Of a stretch of DNA of 64,000 nucleotides, positions 56,096-64,000 are shown piece after piece. The translations under genes and the position numbers were made by a program. How positions within the stretch are numbered: position 1 is the first letter of the stretch; the number at the start of each line of letters is the position of its first letter. The DNA is from JBCCCJ01 sp039029315 (GTDB lineage: Bacteria > Bacteroidota > Bacteroidia > J057), in assembly GCA_039029315.1 (NCBI GenBank), contig JBCCGK010000001.1:186001-250000 (forward strand), given 5' to 3'. Below the pieces are notes generated by a model. The model worked only from the letters and a program-made list of their open reading frames with translations. It was not told where the DNA came from and did not search any database.

Positions 56096-57895
56096 TCACA
56101 TGGATAAAGCTGAAATTGCAGCATTTAGACGCTTGATTGTTTCCTCTTTTCCGATCAATTCAGCAATCTCAAACACACCCGGACCACCCGCGACTCCTGT
56201 CAAGGCCAATCTGAGAGGGGCCATAATTTTTCCAGCCCCTACCTCTTTTTCAGCTAATAACTCCTGAAAGGCCTGGTGAAGAGGATCTTTTTTCCAAACA
56301 TCTATTCCGGCAAAGGCTTCACTCAGGGCCGTCAACAGAAGCGGGGAGTCTGCCTTCCACCGCTTTTTGACCACTTTCGGATCGTAACTGCTGGGTGCTT
56401 CGAAAAAATATTTGCCAGATGAGACGAATTCTTGCACCATGCTGACACGTTCGCGCAGCAATTCAATCATCACTAATAAGTAAGCATCTGACTTATCTGT
56501 AATGCCTGCTGCCTGTAGATGCGGCTGAAGGAGAGAAAGAATTTCCTGCCCGTCTCTGGCTCGCAAATAGGTCTCGTTGAACCAGAGGAGTTTGTCTTGT
56601 TCGTATTTTGCACCAGCTTTGTGGACGCGATCCAACCCAAAGGAGTCAATCATTTTTGACATGTCCATGATTTCTTCTTCCGTACCGGGATGCCATCCCA
56701 GAAGCACAAGAAAATTCAACACTGCATCGGGTTGGAACCCATCTTCTCGTAGGCCAGGGGAGTTTCGGTCCGTGCGTGGGTCAAGCCAGTTCAATGGAAA
56801 GACAGAAGTCGCCAAACGTCCCTTGTCTTTCTCATTCAACCCACGATCACTGAAAAAAGTCTCAGACAATAAGGTCTGGGTTGCCAAACCAATCGGGGAG
56901 TCAGTTGGCCAATCGGAGAGTTCCTTGCGAGCTGCCTGAATATCCCTTCGATACCGCATCACAAAATGACTGATATTCAATCCGAGTTGTTTCCTCGCTT
57001 CATCTGTTTGGGAAATATCCGGATGAGATTTTTTGATTTTTTTCAAAATTTTCTTTGCCAAATCATCTATCAAGCCATCCGCACTGTCGCGTTTGCTCAA
57101 CTTGCCTTTGCCAAATGATTTGAGAAGTACTGGCAAATGAACGAAATGAGGCATGCTGTCCTCCCACCCAAACGCCCGATACAAAGCTACATGTAGCGGT
57201 GTAGAAGAAATCCATTCTTCAGCTCGTATGACATGAGAGATTTCCATCAAATGATCGTCTACCACATTGGCGAGGTGGTAGGTAGGCATCCCATCTCCCT
57301 TCACAAGGATTTTGTCGTCGAGATTGGCTGTATGAAAACTCACCTCCTCCCGTACGATATCCTGAAAGCTAATGGTTTCATCTTCAGGCATCCGCATTCG
57401 AACCACATACGGCTCTCCTGCATCCAGTCGTTGTTGTACCTCCTCTTGAGTCAAGCTCAGGCTATTGTTCATCTGCCCTCTTGTGAGGTAATTATATTGC
57501 TGAACCGAACTTCCCTCAGCTTTTAGGCGAACCCGCATGGCATCCAGCTCCTCTGGAGTATCAAAGGCATAATACGCATGCCCGCTTTGGAGCAATTGAT
57601 CTGCATACTGCTGATAAATGCCTGCTTTGGCACGGTCGCTTTGACGATACGGCCCATAATCCCCTCCAATGGATACCCCCTCATTGAATTCAATTCCCAC
57701 CCATCTCAAGGCCTCTATGATATACTCTTCCGCACCAGGAACGTAGCGTGTTCGGTCTGTATCTTCAATTCGGAGAATGAATCGCCCTTGATGTTGCTTG
57801 GCAAACAGATAGTTGTACAGGGCAGTTCGTACACCCCCAATGTGAAGGGGGCCAGTAGGACTTGGGGCAAATCGGACGGCAATGCTAGATTTCAT
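56096..57895 (-). CDS. gltX: Glutamyl-tRNA synthetase with insertion after KLSKRD
   Basis: ATG 57895 (MKSSIAVRFAPSPTGPLHIGG), 599 aa versus about 500 for the family. Class I signature HIGH is PSPTGPLHIGG (11-21) and the KMSKS-type loop is GKLSKRD (264-270). Normally about 7 residues separate this loop from FPLNW in Bacteroidota GluRS. Here about 94 residues (271-364) intervene: basic helical stretches (LIDDLAKKILKKIKKS, MRYRRDIQAARKEL), then VFPLNW at 365-370 and GLREDGFQPDAVLNFLVLLGW. The rest (anticodon-binding cage) is normal. It charges tRNA-Glu in the cytoplasm. The insertion is in frame with no stop. Confidence 0.95.
   Translation of the reverse strand: MKSSIAVRFAPSPTGPLHIGGVRTALYNYLFAKQHQGRFILRIEDTDRTRYVPGAEEYIIEALRWVGIEFNEGVSIGGDYGPYRQSDRAKAGIYQQYADQLLQSGHAYYAFDTPEELDAMRVRLKAEGSSVQQYNYLTRGQMNNSLSLTQEEVQQRLDAGEPYVVRMRMPEDETISFQDIVREEVSFHTANLDDKILVKGDGMPTYHLANVVDDHLMEISHVIRAEEWISSTPLHVALYRAFGWEDSMPHFVHLPVLLKSFGKGKLSKRDSADGLIDDLAKKILKKIKKSHPDISQTDEARKQLGLNISHFVMRYRRDIQAARKELSDWPTDSPIGLATQTLLSETFFSDRGLNEKDKGRLATSVFPLNWLDPRTDRNSPGLREDGFQPDAVLNFLVLLGWHPGTEEEIMDMSKMIDSFGLDRVHKAGAKYEQDKLLWFNETYLRARDGQEILSLLQPHLQAAGITDKSDAYLLVMIELLRERVSMVQEFVSSGKYFFEAPSSYDPKVVKKRWKADSPLLLTALSEAFAGIDVWKKDPLHQAFQELLAEKEVGAGKIMAPLRLALTGVAGGPGVFEIAELIGKEETIKRLNAAISALSM
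56804..57085 (-). other. In-frame ~94-codon insertion in gltX
   Basis: Codons 271-364 of gltX, between KLSKRD and VFPLNW. The piece is rich in Lys, Arg, Asp and Leu and has no resemblance to an intein or a known domain; inteins need Cys/Ser/Thr ends and an His-Asn at the end, not found here. Confidence 0.75.
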
Positions 57896-58028
57896 GCTGC
57901 AAATGTAAGCAAGAGAAACTAGACTGCATGATGCTTTTTCGCCTATTTGGTCACAAGGATGAATGGGACAGTGGTCGAAAGAAACTGTTCCGTTGTGAGA
58001 AGTGGAAGAGAAAGCACAAATCCATTTC

Positions 58029-58751
58029 CTAAATTCCCCAAATTTCTCGGAATTGGGTAGATTTCCGCTCAGAAAGCTCCACTTCATGCCCACTGCTTAA
58101 GCTGGCAATTAATTTGCTCCGAGGCCCTTGTTTGAGGGAATGAATATGGCCAACATTGATCAAGGAGAAACGGTTGGCACGAAAAAATGGAGGAGAAGGG
58201 AGACGATGTTCCAGTTGATTGAGACTTCTGTGGACGAGAATCATGCGTTGATCGACAAAGATCTTGACATAATTTCCATAAGAGGAGAACATGGAGATAT
58301 CGGCGAGCTCGACAAAATGATGCCGATCCCCCTCCTTGAGGTACAGCTGTTGCTCAAAGGCTGGTTGAGAAGGGGGGGCGGATGAGCTCCTGTCCCTGTT
58401 CAGGGCTTTTGTTACAGCCTGTAGGAGCCGATCTTGTTGGATTGGTTTGAGGAGATAATCGAGGGCATGAAAATCAAACGCCTTCAACGCATATTCATCA
58501 TAAGCAGTAGTGAAAATAACTGCTGGGATCTCATCCAATTCTTCCAGAAGGTCAAATCCTGATTTTTCGGGCATCTGAATATCCAGAAAAATCAATTCCG
58601 GTTGAAGGGAGCGAATGTATAGCAAGCCTTCCTCGGCATTGGACGCTTCCGCAACCACTTTCAAGCTAGGTATCGAGCTTAGCAAGGCTTTGAGCTCTAC
58701 ACGAGCCAGACGCTCATCATCAATGATAAGGACGGATTTGGGCTGGATCAT
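58029..58751 (-). CDS. LytTR-type response regulator
   Basis: Receiver domain 1-120 (VLIIDDERLARVEL, phospho-Asp57 in LIFLDIQMP, TTAYDEYALKAF, DYLLKPI), then a linker rich in Ser/Pro, then a LytTR DNA-binding domain (DISMFSSYGNYVKIFV, ILVHRSLNQLEHRLPSPPFFRANRFSLINVGHI, split). Overlaps the histidine kinase gene by 4 bp (ATGA), so the pair is coupled. Binds DNA; targets not visible. Confidence 0.94.
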   Translation of the reverse strand: MIQPKSVLIIDDERLARVELKALLSSIPSLKVVAEASNAEEGLLYIRSLQPELIFLDIQMPEKSGFDLLEELDEIPAVIFTTAYDEYALKAFDFHALDYLLKPIQQDRLLQAVTKALNRDRSSSAPPSQPAFEQQLYLKEGDRHHFVELADISMFSSYGNYVKIFVDQRMILVHRSLNQLEHRLPSPPFFRANRFSLINVGHIHSLKQGPRSKLIASLSSGHEVELSERKSTQFREIWGI

Positions 58752-59779
58752 ATGATCGGCAATGTCAAATGTGAAGCAACCTGCTGGGGAGAAATGGCTT
58801 GTAAATCCAGGCTGGCTGTGGACCCATAGACCAATGCCAGGCGTTTGGAGATGTTTTGCAATCCGATTCCGTCAGAGATCGGGGAAGAAAGCTGACCGTC
58901 ATTGATCACCGATAAGTGAAGGGTTCCATCTGCAATCTGGGATCGAATGAGAATTTTTCCGCCTGATTTGGATTTGTTGATACCATGTTTAATGGCATTT
59001 TCTACCAGATTATACAGGCTTAATGGGAGAATGTGGAGGTGAAGAGAGGCATCCGCTATGTCCATCTCATATTGCAGCCGTTCTTCAAACCTGATTTTTT
59101 CCAGGGCGAGATAAGAGGAAATTCGCTGGAGTTCTTCTTCCAGGGGAATCATCTGGCCATCGGAGTATTGGAGTGAACTTCTGAGTAGATCACTCAGCAG
59201 ATCAATGGCTTCACGTGCAGCATGAGGGTTTTCCAGAATCAAGGCCTTGACGCTGTTCAGAGAATTGAACAAAAAGTGGGGATTGAGTTCTGCATTCAGT
59301 CGTTTGAATTGTGCTGCTATGGCCAGTTTTTCATATCGGCTTTGATCAATCTCTGCCTGTCGACTATTTCTGGCATAATGATATAGGTGGAAAGCCAATA
59401 GCCAAATAGATAGGTATCTGAGGCCCCCGGTAAACATTCCTAGAAAGCTACCAAAACTCATCCCTTGTGGCGGCAGAAAGATAACAAATGCAGCTGCCAC
59501 GAAAACATATATGGCCGTCAGAACAAGAAGGGCGAGGAACAAACGAGGCACCAACTGTCCTAAATTCATGGCCACCCACCCATGCCGATGAGCCAACCCT
59601 TTATATAGATGCGTACTGCCGATTCCTGTGATAAAGGAGGCTACAATGCTGGCAATGCCCATCCAGACAGGATACGCATCACTAATATGATAATAAGACC
59701 AATACACCGCTGCACTGCCCCACCCAAGGAGTTGGCAGATCCAATACAGACTGAGGTTTCCCAATGATCTTTCTTTCAT
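58748..59779 (-). CDS. LytS-like sensor histidine kinase
   Basis: ATG 59779, 343 aa. Four TM helices in residues 10-140 without an extracellular sensor domain, a short coiled linker, and a His_kinase domain (PF06580) with the motif LNPHFLFNSLNSVKAL (phospho-His in NPHFLFN), NLVENAIKHGI and GIGLQNISKRL. It senses a signal at the membrane and phosphorylates the LytTR partner, whose gene overlaps. Divergent from the S41 peptidase gene with a 175-bp gap. Confidence 0.93.
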   Translation of the reverse strand: MKERSLGNLSLYWICQLLGWGSAAVYWSYYHISDAYPVWMGIASIVASFITGIGSTHLYKGLAHRHGWVAMNLGQLVPRLFLALLVLTAIYVFVAAAFVIFLPPQGMSFGSFLGMFTGGLRYLSIWLLAFHLYHYARNSRQAEIDQSRYEKLAIAAQFKRLNAELNPHFLFNSLNSVKALILENPHAAREAIDLLSDLLRSSLQYSDGQMIPLEEELQRISSYLALEKIRFEERLQYEMDIADASLHLHILPLSLYNLVENAIKHGINKSKSGGKILIRSQIADGTLHLSVINDGQLSSPISDGIGLQNISKRLALVYGSTASLDLQAISPQQVASHLTLPII

Positions 59780-59953
59780 CTTGAATGTCTCTCATCTTTG
59801 GTGGTCCCAAAATACAGAAAACCCATCACTCCTGGCTGGCAACTTCCCGCATTCATCAGCCGAATCCCGCATTGGTGTATTTTATTTTTTCCCCCTCTCA
59901 AAAAACCCTAACTATAGGAAACAAATCAATCAGTTTACAACAACTCAACAAAC

Positions 59954-61414
59954 ATGAATTATTCCATTATCGGTCTGATATTATTGCTGTTTTCCCCTGT
60001 TTTGATGCTAGGACAATGGGAAAAGTACCAAAATCTGGACTTTAGTCAGGATGCTCCTGATAGTCTGAGCGGCAAGGCGTATTGGCGAACGATAGAAGCC
60101 GTACAGATTGTTCCTGAAAGGAGAGGGGCGGAAAGAAATCCTTGTGTAAAAATTTCGGGAGACTACACGGGAGATCACACAGGGTATGTCTATCAGCAAT
60201 ATCCCGTAGCTGTCCAGGAGTATGTCAAGCTCAAGATTTCTGCTTCCATCAAAGGAGAGAATATCACGGATGGCAAAGGCTATATCTATTCCTATTCCAA
60301 GAAAGGAGAGCAGTTTCTTCAATATCAGACGCTGGATGCCACAGCTATTCGGGGAACAGAAGATTGGAAACAGGTAGAATTAAGCATTTGGGTAGGTCCT
60401 GAAGCGGATCGATTGCGAATTGGCGGTGCTCTGGAGGGAAAGGGAACCCTCTATCTGGATGATTTTTCAGTGGAGGAAATCGAGACAGGAACCTGCGACT
60501 TTGCTGATTCTACATTGGCCTTTATGGACGAATGTGTGGAATTGATTGCTCGATTGTCCTTACACAAAGATGAGATTGAGCCAGATCAACTGCTAAGGAG
60601 GTGGCAGCGATTTTCTGCTTGTCCGCAATCAGCATCAGATATTCACGATGGCCTCAACATGATGTTGAAGACGGTAGATACGCACAGTTTCTTTTGGCCT
60701 GTCGAGATGGTCAACAAATGGCAGAATACCAGTCAGAATCCTGCGACGGCTCAATTTCCATTGGCCAAAGGATATCGCCTTGATGATCATTATGCTTATC
60801 TCTGGATGCCGCACTTCAACAGTGGCGATTCCCTTAGTCAGATTGTCTTTGCAGATCATATGCAGGGATTGATTGACTCTCTGGATCACCCTGCCTTGAA
60901 AGGCTGGGTGCTGGATTTGCGTGACAATCAGGGAGGGAATTGTTGGCCAATGTTAGCTGGGATAGGCCCGATATTGGGCGAAGGGGTATGTGGATATTTC
61001 AAGGATGGGGAGGAGTGGCGAGCATGGGCATATCGGGATGGCATGACATATGAATCCGGCGATTCGATTTCTGGGATCAGCAGATCTGCTTACGTCCCAC
61101 ATATATCTACTTCCCCGGTCGCTGTCCTGATTGGTCCCATGACGGTGAGTTCAGGGGAGGTGGTGACGGTAGCCTTTTGTAATCGGCCGCAGACACGACT
61201 GTTCGGACAACACACTGGTGGGTATTCCACTGGCAATGTGAACCATACCATGTCAGATGGATCGATGATGTTTTTGACCCAATCTATTTATGCCGATAGA
61301 AACCAACAGACTTATCGCAAAGGAATAGCGCCGGATGTTGAGATTCCTCGAAGGCAGGAAGGAGAAGAAGATCAGGCACTAATGAAGGCACTCAGCTGGT
61401 TAAAAGGAATCTAA
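59954..61414 (+). CDS. S41 family peptidase (C-terminal processing type)
   Basis: Signal peptide about 1-20 (MNYSIIGLILLLFSPVLMLGQ). Residues 25-175 form a carbohydrate-binding-like beta-sandwich (WRTIEAVQIVPE, YLKLKISASIKGEN-like, LYLDDFSVEEIE). Residues 180-486 are an S41 domain: GWVLDLRDNQGGNCWPMLAG, VAVLIGPMTVSSGE with the catalytic Ser, FGQHTGGYSTGN and YRKGIAPDVEIP. No PDZ domain is evident. Exported protease of unknown substrate. Confidence 0.88.
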   Translation: MNYSIIGLILLLFSPVLMLGQWEKYQNLDFSQDAPDSLSGKAYWRTIEAVQIVPERRGAERNPCVKISGDYTGDHTGYVYQQYPVAVQEYVKLKISASIKGENITDGKGYIYSYSKKGEQFLQYQTLDATAIRGTEDWKQVELSIWVGPEADRLRIGGALEGKGTLYLDDFSVEEIETGTCDFADSTLAFMDECVELIARLSLHKDEIEPDQLLRRWQRFSACPQSASDIHDGLNMMLKTVDTHSFFWPVEMVNKWQNTSQNPATAQFPLAKGYRLDDHYAYLWMPHFNSGDSLSQIVFADHMQGLIDSLDHPALKGWVLDLRDNQGGNCWPMLAGIGPILGEGVCGYFKDGEEWRAWAYRDGMTYESGDSISGISRSAYVPHISTSPVAVLIGPMTVSSGEVVTVAFCNRPQTRLFGQHTGGYSTGNVNHTMSDGSMMFLTQSIYADRNQQTYRKGIAPDVEIPRRQEGEEDQALMKALSWLKGI

Positions 61415-61424
61415 CCAGCTCCTT

Positions 61425-62348
61425 TTATCCTCCTTTCAAGCGCTCAATGGTTTCAACAAGGTCTTCCTTGAGAGAGTGGCTCAGAAGATCTGTTTTGGTT
61501 TCCATCTCAACATCAATTTCTGGCAACTCGTTTTCAAGAGAGCGAAGTTGCTGCTGAAACTCTATATCCAATGCTGCCTTTTCGATTGCAGCAATTTCCT
61601 CCATGCGATCTGTATCATTGAGGAAAGCGATGATTTCCATATTGCCCAATCTTTCTTGAAGATTCCGCTTATCACGTTGGTAGCGCAGACGGGCTTCTTC
61701 GAAGAAGCGAATCATCAACTGATAGTTTTCCAAAGAGGTACTAAGCACTTCTTGCAACTTGAGGGAGGTCTGTCGATTGGAATGACTCAGATGGGGATAA
61801 TTCAACCGCTTGTCCACATCCTGAAGATATGTCTGACTTTTGGTATACAAGGTCTGAAGCGGTTGAAGTTTGCGTGCATAATGTTGGATTTCGCGATCTG
61901 CTTCTCTGATCCGTTGTCGGATTACTTCTTTGGGCGATAGGGCTGGTGGAGTGGGCGGGTGCCAATTGAGATCAACCTTTGCGGCCAAACTCATGACAAT
62001 TTCTTCTTCCTTCTTATGCCTAAGGGAGAATGCCAAACTGATTAGCATTTCTACAAGCCAGATGGCAAGAGCGATTGAGCCAATTTGCGTCATTTGGATC
62101 GTATAGATTCCTGTAAAGAGGAAAATAGACGCGGAGAAATAATAAAAAAATTCAGGTTTTTGTCTCTCCAGAATCAGGTCCGTCATGAAAGGGGTGATGG
62201 TCGGCAAGATCATCAGTATAAAGAGGGGGATGTATTGTGAATGAATTTCATCGATGATGAGGAATCCACCAACAATCACGGTAACAAGAACCAATAGCCT
62301 GAATATCCGATATGCACGGAGGAGAGATAGAGTCCAGGTAGTATTCAT
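61425..62348 (-). CDS. Membrane coiled-coil protein, 307 aa
   Basis: ATG 62348. Four hydrophobic segments in the first 110 residues (LLVLVTVIVGGFLII, YIPLFILMILPTITPF, FFYYFSASIFLFTGIYTI, IGSIALAIWLVEMLISLAF), then a long charged helical domain (140-305). Similar layout to the protein at 55033-55947. Function unknown. Converges with the S41 gene (11 bp between stops). Confidence 0.75.
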   Translation of the reverse strand: MNTTWTLSLLRAYRIFRLLVLVTVIVGGFLIIDEIHSQYIPLFILMILPTITPFMTDLILERQKPEFFYYFSASIFLFTGIYTIQMTQIGSIALAIWLVEMLISLAFSLRHKKEEEIVMSLAAKVDLNWHPPTPPALSPKEVIRQRIREADREIQHYARKLQPLQTLYTKSQTYLQDVDKRLNYPHLSHSNRQTSLKLQEVLSTSLENYQLMIRFFEEARLRYQRDKRNLQERLGNMEIIAFLNDTDRMEEIAAIEKAALDIEFQQQLRSLENELPEIDVEMETKTDLLSHSLKEDLVETIERLKGG

Positions 62349-62397
62349 GGTTTAGAAGAGTAAAGCTGTGTCTGGTTACATATACGGGACTCAAAAC

Positions 62398-62835
62398 TCA
62401 AGAGTTTTCCAGAGTCAGCTTCGTGATGTTCTCTTCATCAAAATCCTGGACGACGATTTTTTTCCCACTTTCAAAAAGAATTCGCAACTGCCCATACCGT
62501 TGTTCATCGATCAAGTGTTGATCCATTTTGATCGAGACAATTCTCTCTTTGTCCAGACGAAAGTCTTTTTTTAGATTTTTAACCTGTTGTTGCCCTCTTT
62601 GCTCCAGATCTTTGTCCATCAATTGTTGTGCTTCTGATTCAGAATACGTATCCCAATGCAAAGCAAACGCATGTAGAGAGAATCGATACCAATAGTTTGT
62701 CTCGTGGGTTTGTAGCCAAAACACTGCCGGGTCGAAGCGATCAGCTTTGGAGTCACCTGACACCTTGAAAAAGGAGACAGTGTGCCCGATTAATTGGGGG
62801 ATTCCTGTTGTGAAATCCTGTCGGCGAATTTGCAT
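62398..62835 (-). CDS. Hypothetical protein, 145 aa
   Basis: ATG 62835, MQIRRQDFTTG. No signal peptide or TM. Aromatic strands (TNYWYRFSLHAFALHW) followed by charged helices and a final strand pair (GQLRILFESGKKIVVQDFDEE). I recognise no family. It lies 26 bp downstream of the PepSY-like gene on the same strand. Confidence 0.65.
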   Translation of the reverse strand: MQIRRQDFTTGIPQLIGHTVSFFKVSGDSKADRFDPAVFWLQTHETNYWYRFSLHAFALHWDTYSESEAQQLMDKDLEQRGQQQVKNLKKDFRLDKERIVSIKMDQHLIDEQRYGQLRILFESGKKIVVQDFDEENITKLTLENS

Positions 62836-62860
62836 GTAGAATTATAAAGAAAGGTCAGGT

Positions 62861-63289
62861 CTATTCAAGGAAATTGCCTTCTTCGTCATACTTCAATTTC
62901 CGCTTTACGCCACCTCGGAAAATCTCAATGAAGTAATAGCTTCCACTCAAGGCATCGTGAAAGCCCGTACTGGCTACCGGAAATTGTTTGTAAGTGGCAT
63001 CATAATGATCAAGTGCACCTTCAGGAAGATCATTTTTTGCAACTTCAATATCTGTATACTGCCAGGAACCTATTGCATTGTAGTGAGCTTTTTGGACAAA
63101 GCCTCTCAATAGGAATTTTGCAACATACAAATCATCTGATAGCATTTGCCAGTTTTGAGGTCCAGCTTCCGGGAAATCGCGATCAAAGGTTTCCAGGATT
63201 TCCGTAGGTACCATAATTCCCCGAGTATTCTGGGAAAAAGCCAACAAAGCTGCGAAACACAATAAGCTAAAAAGTGTAAATACTTTCAT
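62861..63289 (-). CDS. Exported PepSY-like protein
   Basis: ATG 63289 (MKVFTLFSLLCFAALLAFSQ) begins a clean signal peptide; an ATG 54 bp upstream is less likely. The rest resembles the PepSY-like/BLIP-type domain of Bacteroidota (PTEILETFDRDFPEAGPQNWQM, YVAKFLLRG, GSYYFIEIFRGGVKRKLKYDEEGNFLE; longer motifs cut). Periplasmic; function unknown. Confidence 0.7.
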   Translation of the reverse strand: MKVFTLFSLLCFAALLAFSQNTRGIMVPTEILETFDRDFPEAGPQNWQMLSDDLYVAKFLLRGFVQKAHYNAIGSWQYTDIEVAKNDLPEGALDHYDATYKQFPVASTGFHDALSGSYYFIEIFRGGVKRKLKYDEEGNFLE

Positions 63290-63402
63290 GGGCAGAGCAA
63301 TAAGGTAACATACAAGGCAAGTGCAAGATAGAATTATTTTCAAACGAAATCAAGCGAATTCCGGCTAAGAATTCGCTTGATGAATGTAGAAAAAAACGAG
63401 GA

Positions 63403-63918
63403 TCAACCGATCAACTCGTCAACGATTGCTAGCGCTTGTCCGTACTCAGGCTCCTGGGTAATTTCAGGCACGAGTTCTGAGTATCGAATCTTGTTATCCT
63501 TGTCAAGGACAAAGACTGCCCGCGCTGAAAGCCCTTTGAGAGGGCCATCAAGAATTTGTGTATTATATTCATCGATGAAATCTCGATAGCGATAATCTGA
63601 AGCGATTGTTACCCTTTCCAATCCTTCTGCTTCACAGAATCTTTTCATGGCAAAAGGAAGATCTTCAGAAATGATCAAGCCGACTACGCCATCTCTTGAA
63701 TTAAGTTCCTGGTTGAATCGTTTGGTTTCCATCTGACAAACGCCTGTATCAAGACTAGGAACAGCTACCAAAACCTTGACTTTGCCTGCATAATCATCAT
63801 AGAGATTCCCTTCGCTAAGGTCTTGCTTGACAAATGTAAAGTCGGCAGCTTCCAAACCGACAGCAGGAATATCATCTTTGATTGAGAAACGATTACCTTT
63901 AAGTGTAACTGATGCCAT
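63403..63918 (-). CDS. tpx: Thiol peroxidase Tpx
   Basis: ATG 63918 (MASVTLKGNRF), 171 aa. Atypical 2-Cys peroxiredoxin of the Tpx group: peroxidatic Cys61 in SLDTGVCQMETKRFN (the family's TxxC motif) and resolving Cys95 in MKRFCEAEGL; other motifs LVPEITQEPEY and VFVLDKDNKIRY. It reduces peroxides with thioredoxin in the cytoplasm. The 5' region carries two TTTACAGATTGT copies. Confidence 0.95.
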   Translation of the reverse strand: MASVTLKGNRFSIKDDIPAVGLEAADFTFVKQDLSEGNLYDDYAGKVKVLVAVPSLDTGVCQMETKRFNQELNSRDGVVGLIISEDLPFAMKRFCEAEGLERVTIASDYRYRDFIDEYNTQILDGPLKGLSARAVFVLDKDNKIRYSELVPEITQEPEYGQALAIVDELIG

Positions 63919-63928
63919 ACGAGAGAGG

Positions 63929-63955
63929 TTTACAGATTGTTGATTTACAGATTGT
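63929..63955. promoter_or_regulatory. TTTACAGATTGT direct repeat upstream of tpx
   Basis: Identical 12-mers at 63929-63940 and 63944-63955, 15 bp apart, 11 bp upstream of the tpx ATG. They could be a regulator site or a slippage duplication. Confidence 0.4.
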
Positions 63956-64000
63956 AAGTTGGGCCGCAAGATAGAGAAAAATTGAATTTTTTCCTTTCAA

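Noticed and set aside
56804..57085. Intein in GluRS
   Set aside because: The inserted stretch lacks a Cys/Ser/Thr first residue and a terminal His-Asn pair and is shorter than most inteins.
1..64000. tRNA or rRNA genes
   Set aside because: No cloverleaf-like stretch with a GGTTCGAATCC-type T-loop or rRNA core sequence was noticed on either strand by eye.

Overview
The window reads as chromosome of a Bacteroidota bacterium, most likely from the Saprospiria (Lewinella/Haliscomenobacter-like); the class is an inference. Markers are a hybrid two-component regulator with a beta-propeller sensor, both types of type IX secretion sorting domain (end of the CotH protein near 26.5 kb, end of the SprB-repeat protein near 26.6 kb), SprB repeats, a DUF1800/DUF1501 pair, a PSCyt/DUF1549/DUF1553 protein, an effector-associated domain, and a GluRS carrying the Bacteroidota FPLNW segment. 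No rRNA, tRNA, CRISPR array or complete insertion sequence was seen.

1-9.2 kb is an accessory island. A 2094-residue protein and a second, window-truncated protein overlap by 4 bases (ATGA). Both begin with a low-complexity leader containing a QLKAS tag and Gln-Arg-rich patches. The large one resembles the scaffold of big toxins linked to extracellular contractile injection systems (eCIS). An AraC-type regulator gene lies upstream. The regulator gene and the toxin operon carry the same 56-59 bp hairpin element 16-18 bp before their start codons, and GGAACAA repeats further upstream. This is the best candidate for an undescribed system.

9.2-22 kb is a sulfated-substrate and lipid scavenging block on the minus strand. 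It holds a hybrid sensor/AraC regulator, a lipoprotein sulfatase, an exported formylglycine-generating enzyme (FGE) with its catalytic cysteine pair, a thioredoxin-fold protein, two ceramidase-like hydrolases and an outer-membrane barrel. A palindromic MITE sits exactly at the stop codon of the second ceramidase-like gene.

22-31 kb holds surface and signalling proteins: an effector-associated-domain/TM/FGE-like fusion, a lamin-tail/CotH protein secreted by the type IX system, and a 1513-residue SprB-repeat adhesin.

31-46 kb holds an S9 peptidase, an amidase, the PSCyt1/DUF1549/DUF1553 protein, a quinone-oxidoreductase-like enzyme, FabG, small envelope proteins, DUF1800 and DUF1501 partners, a CarboxypepD_reg-like protein, and an isocitrate-dehydrogenase-like protein whose metal ligands and catalytic Tyr are substituted.

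47-64 kb is mostly housekeeping and envelope: M23 peptidase, DUF4870, a homologue of the tRNA-queuosine mannosyltransferase GTDC1/QTMAN, a potassium channel, an AAA/PD-(D/E)XK protein, TruB between two paralogous ExbD-like genes, coiled-coil membrane proteins, GluRS with an insertion of about 94 residues after the KLSKRD loop, a LytS/LytTR pair, an S41 peptidase, and thiol peroxidase Tpx. Two good Rho-independent terminators (near 48.25 kb and 54.99 kb) and a 26-bp perfect palindrome (near 47.98 kb) lie here.
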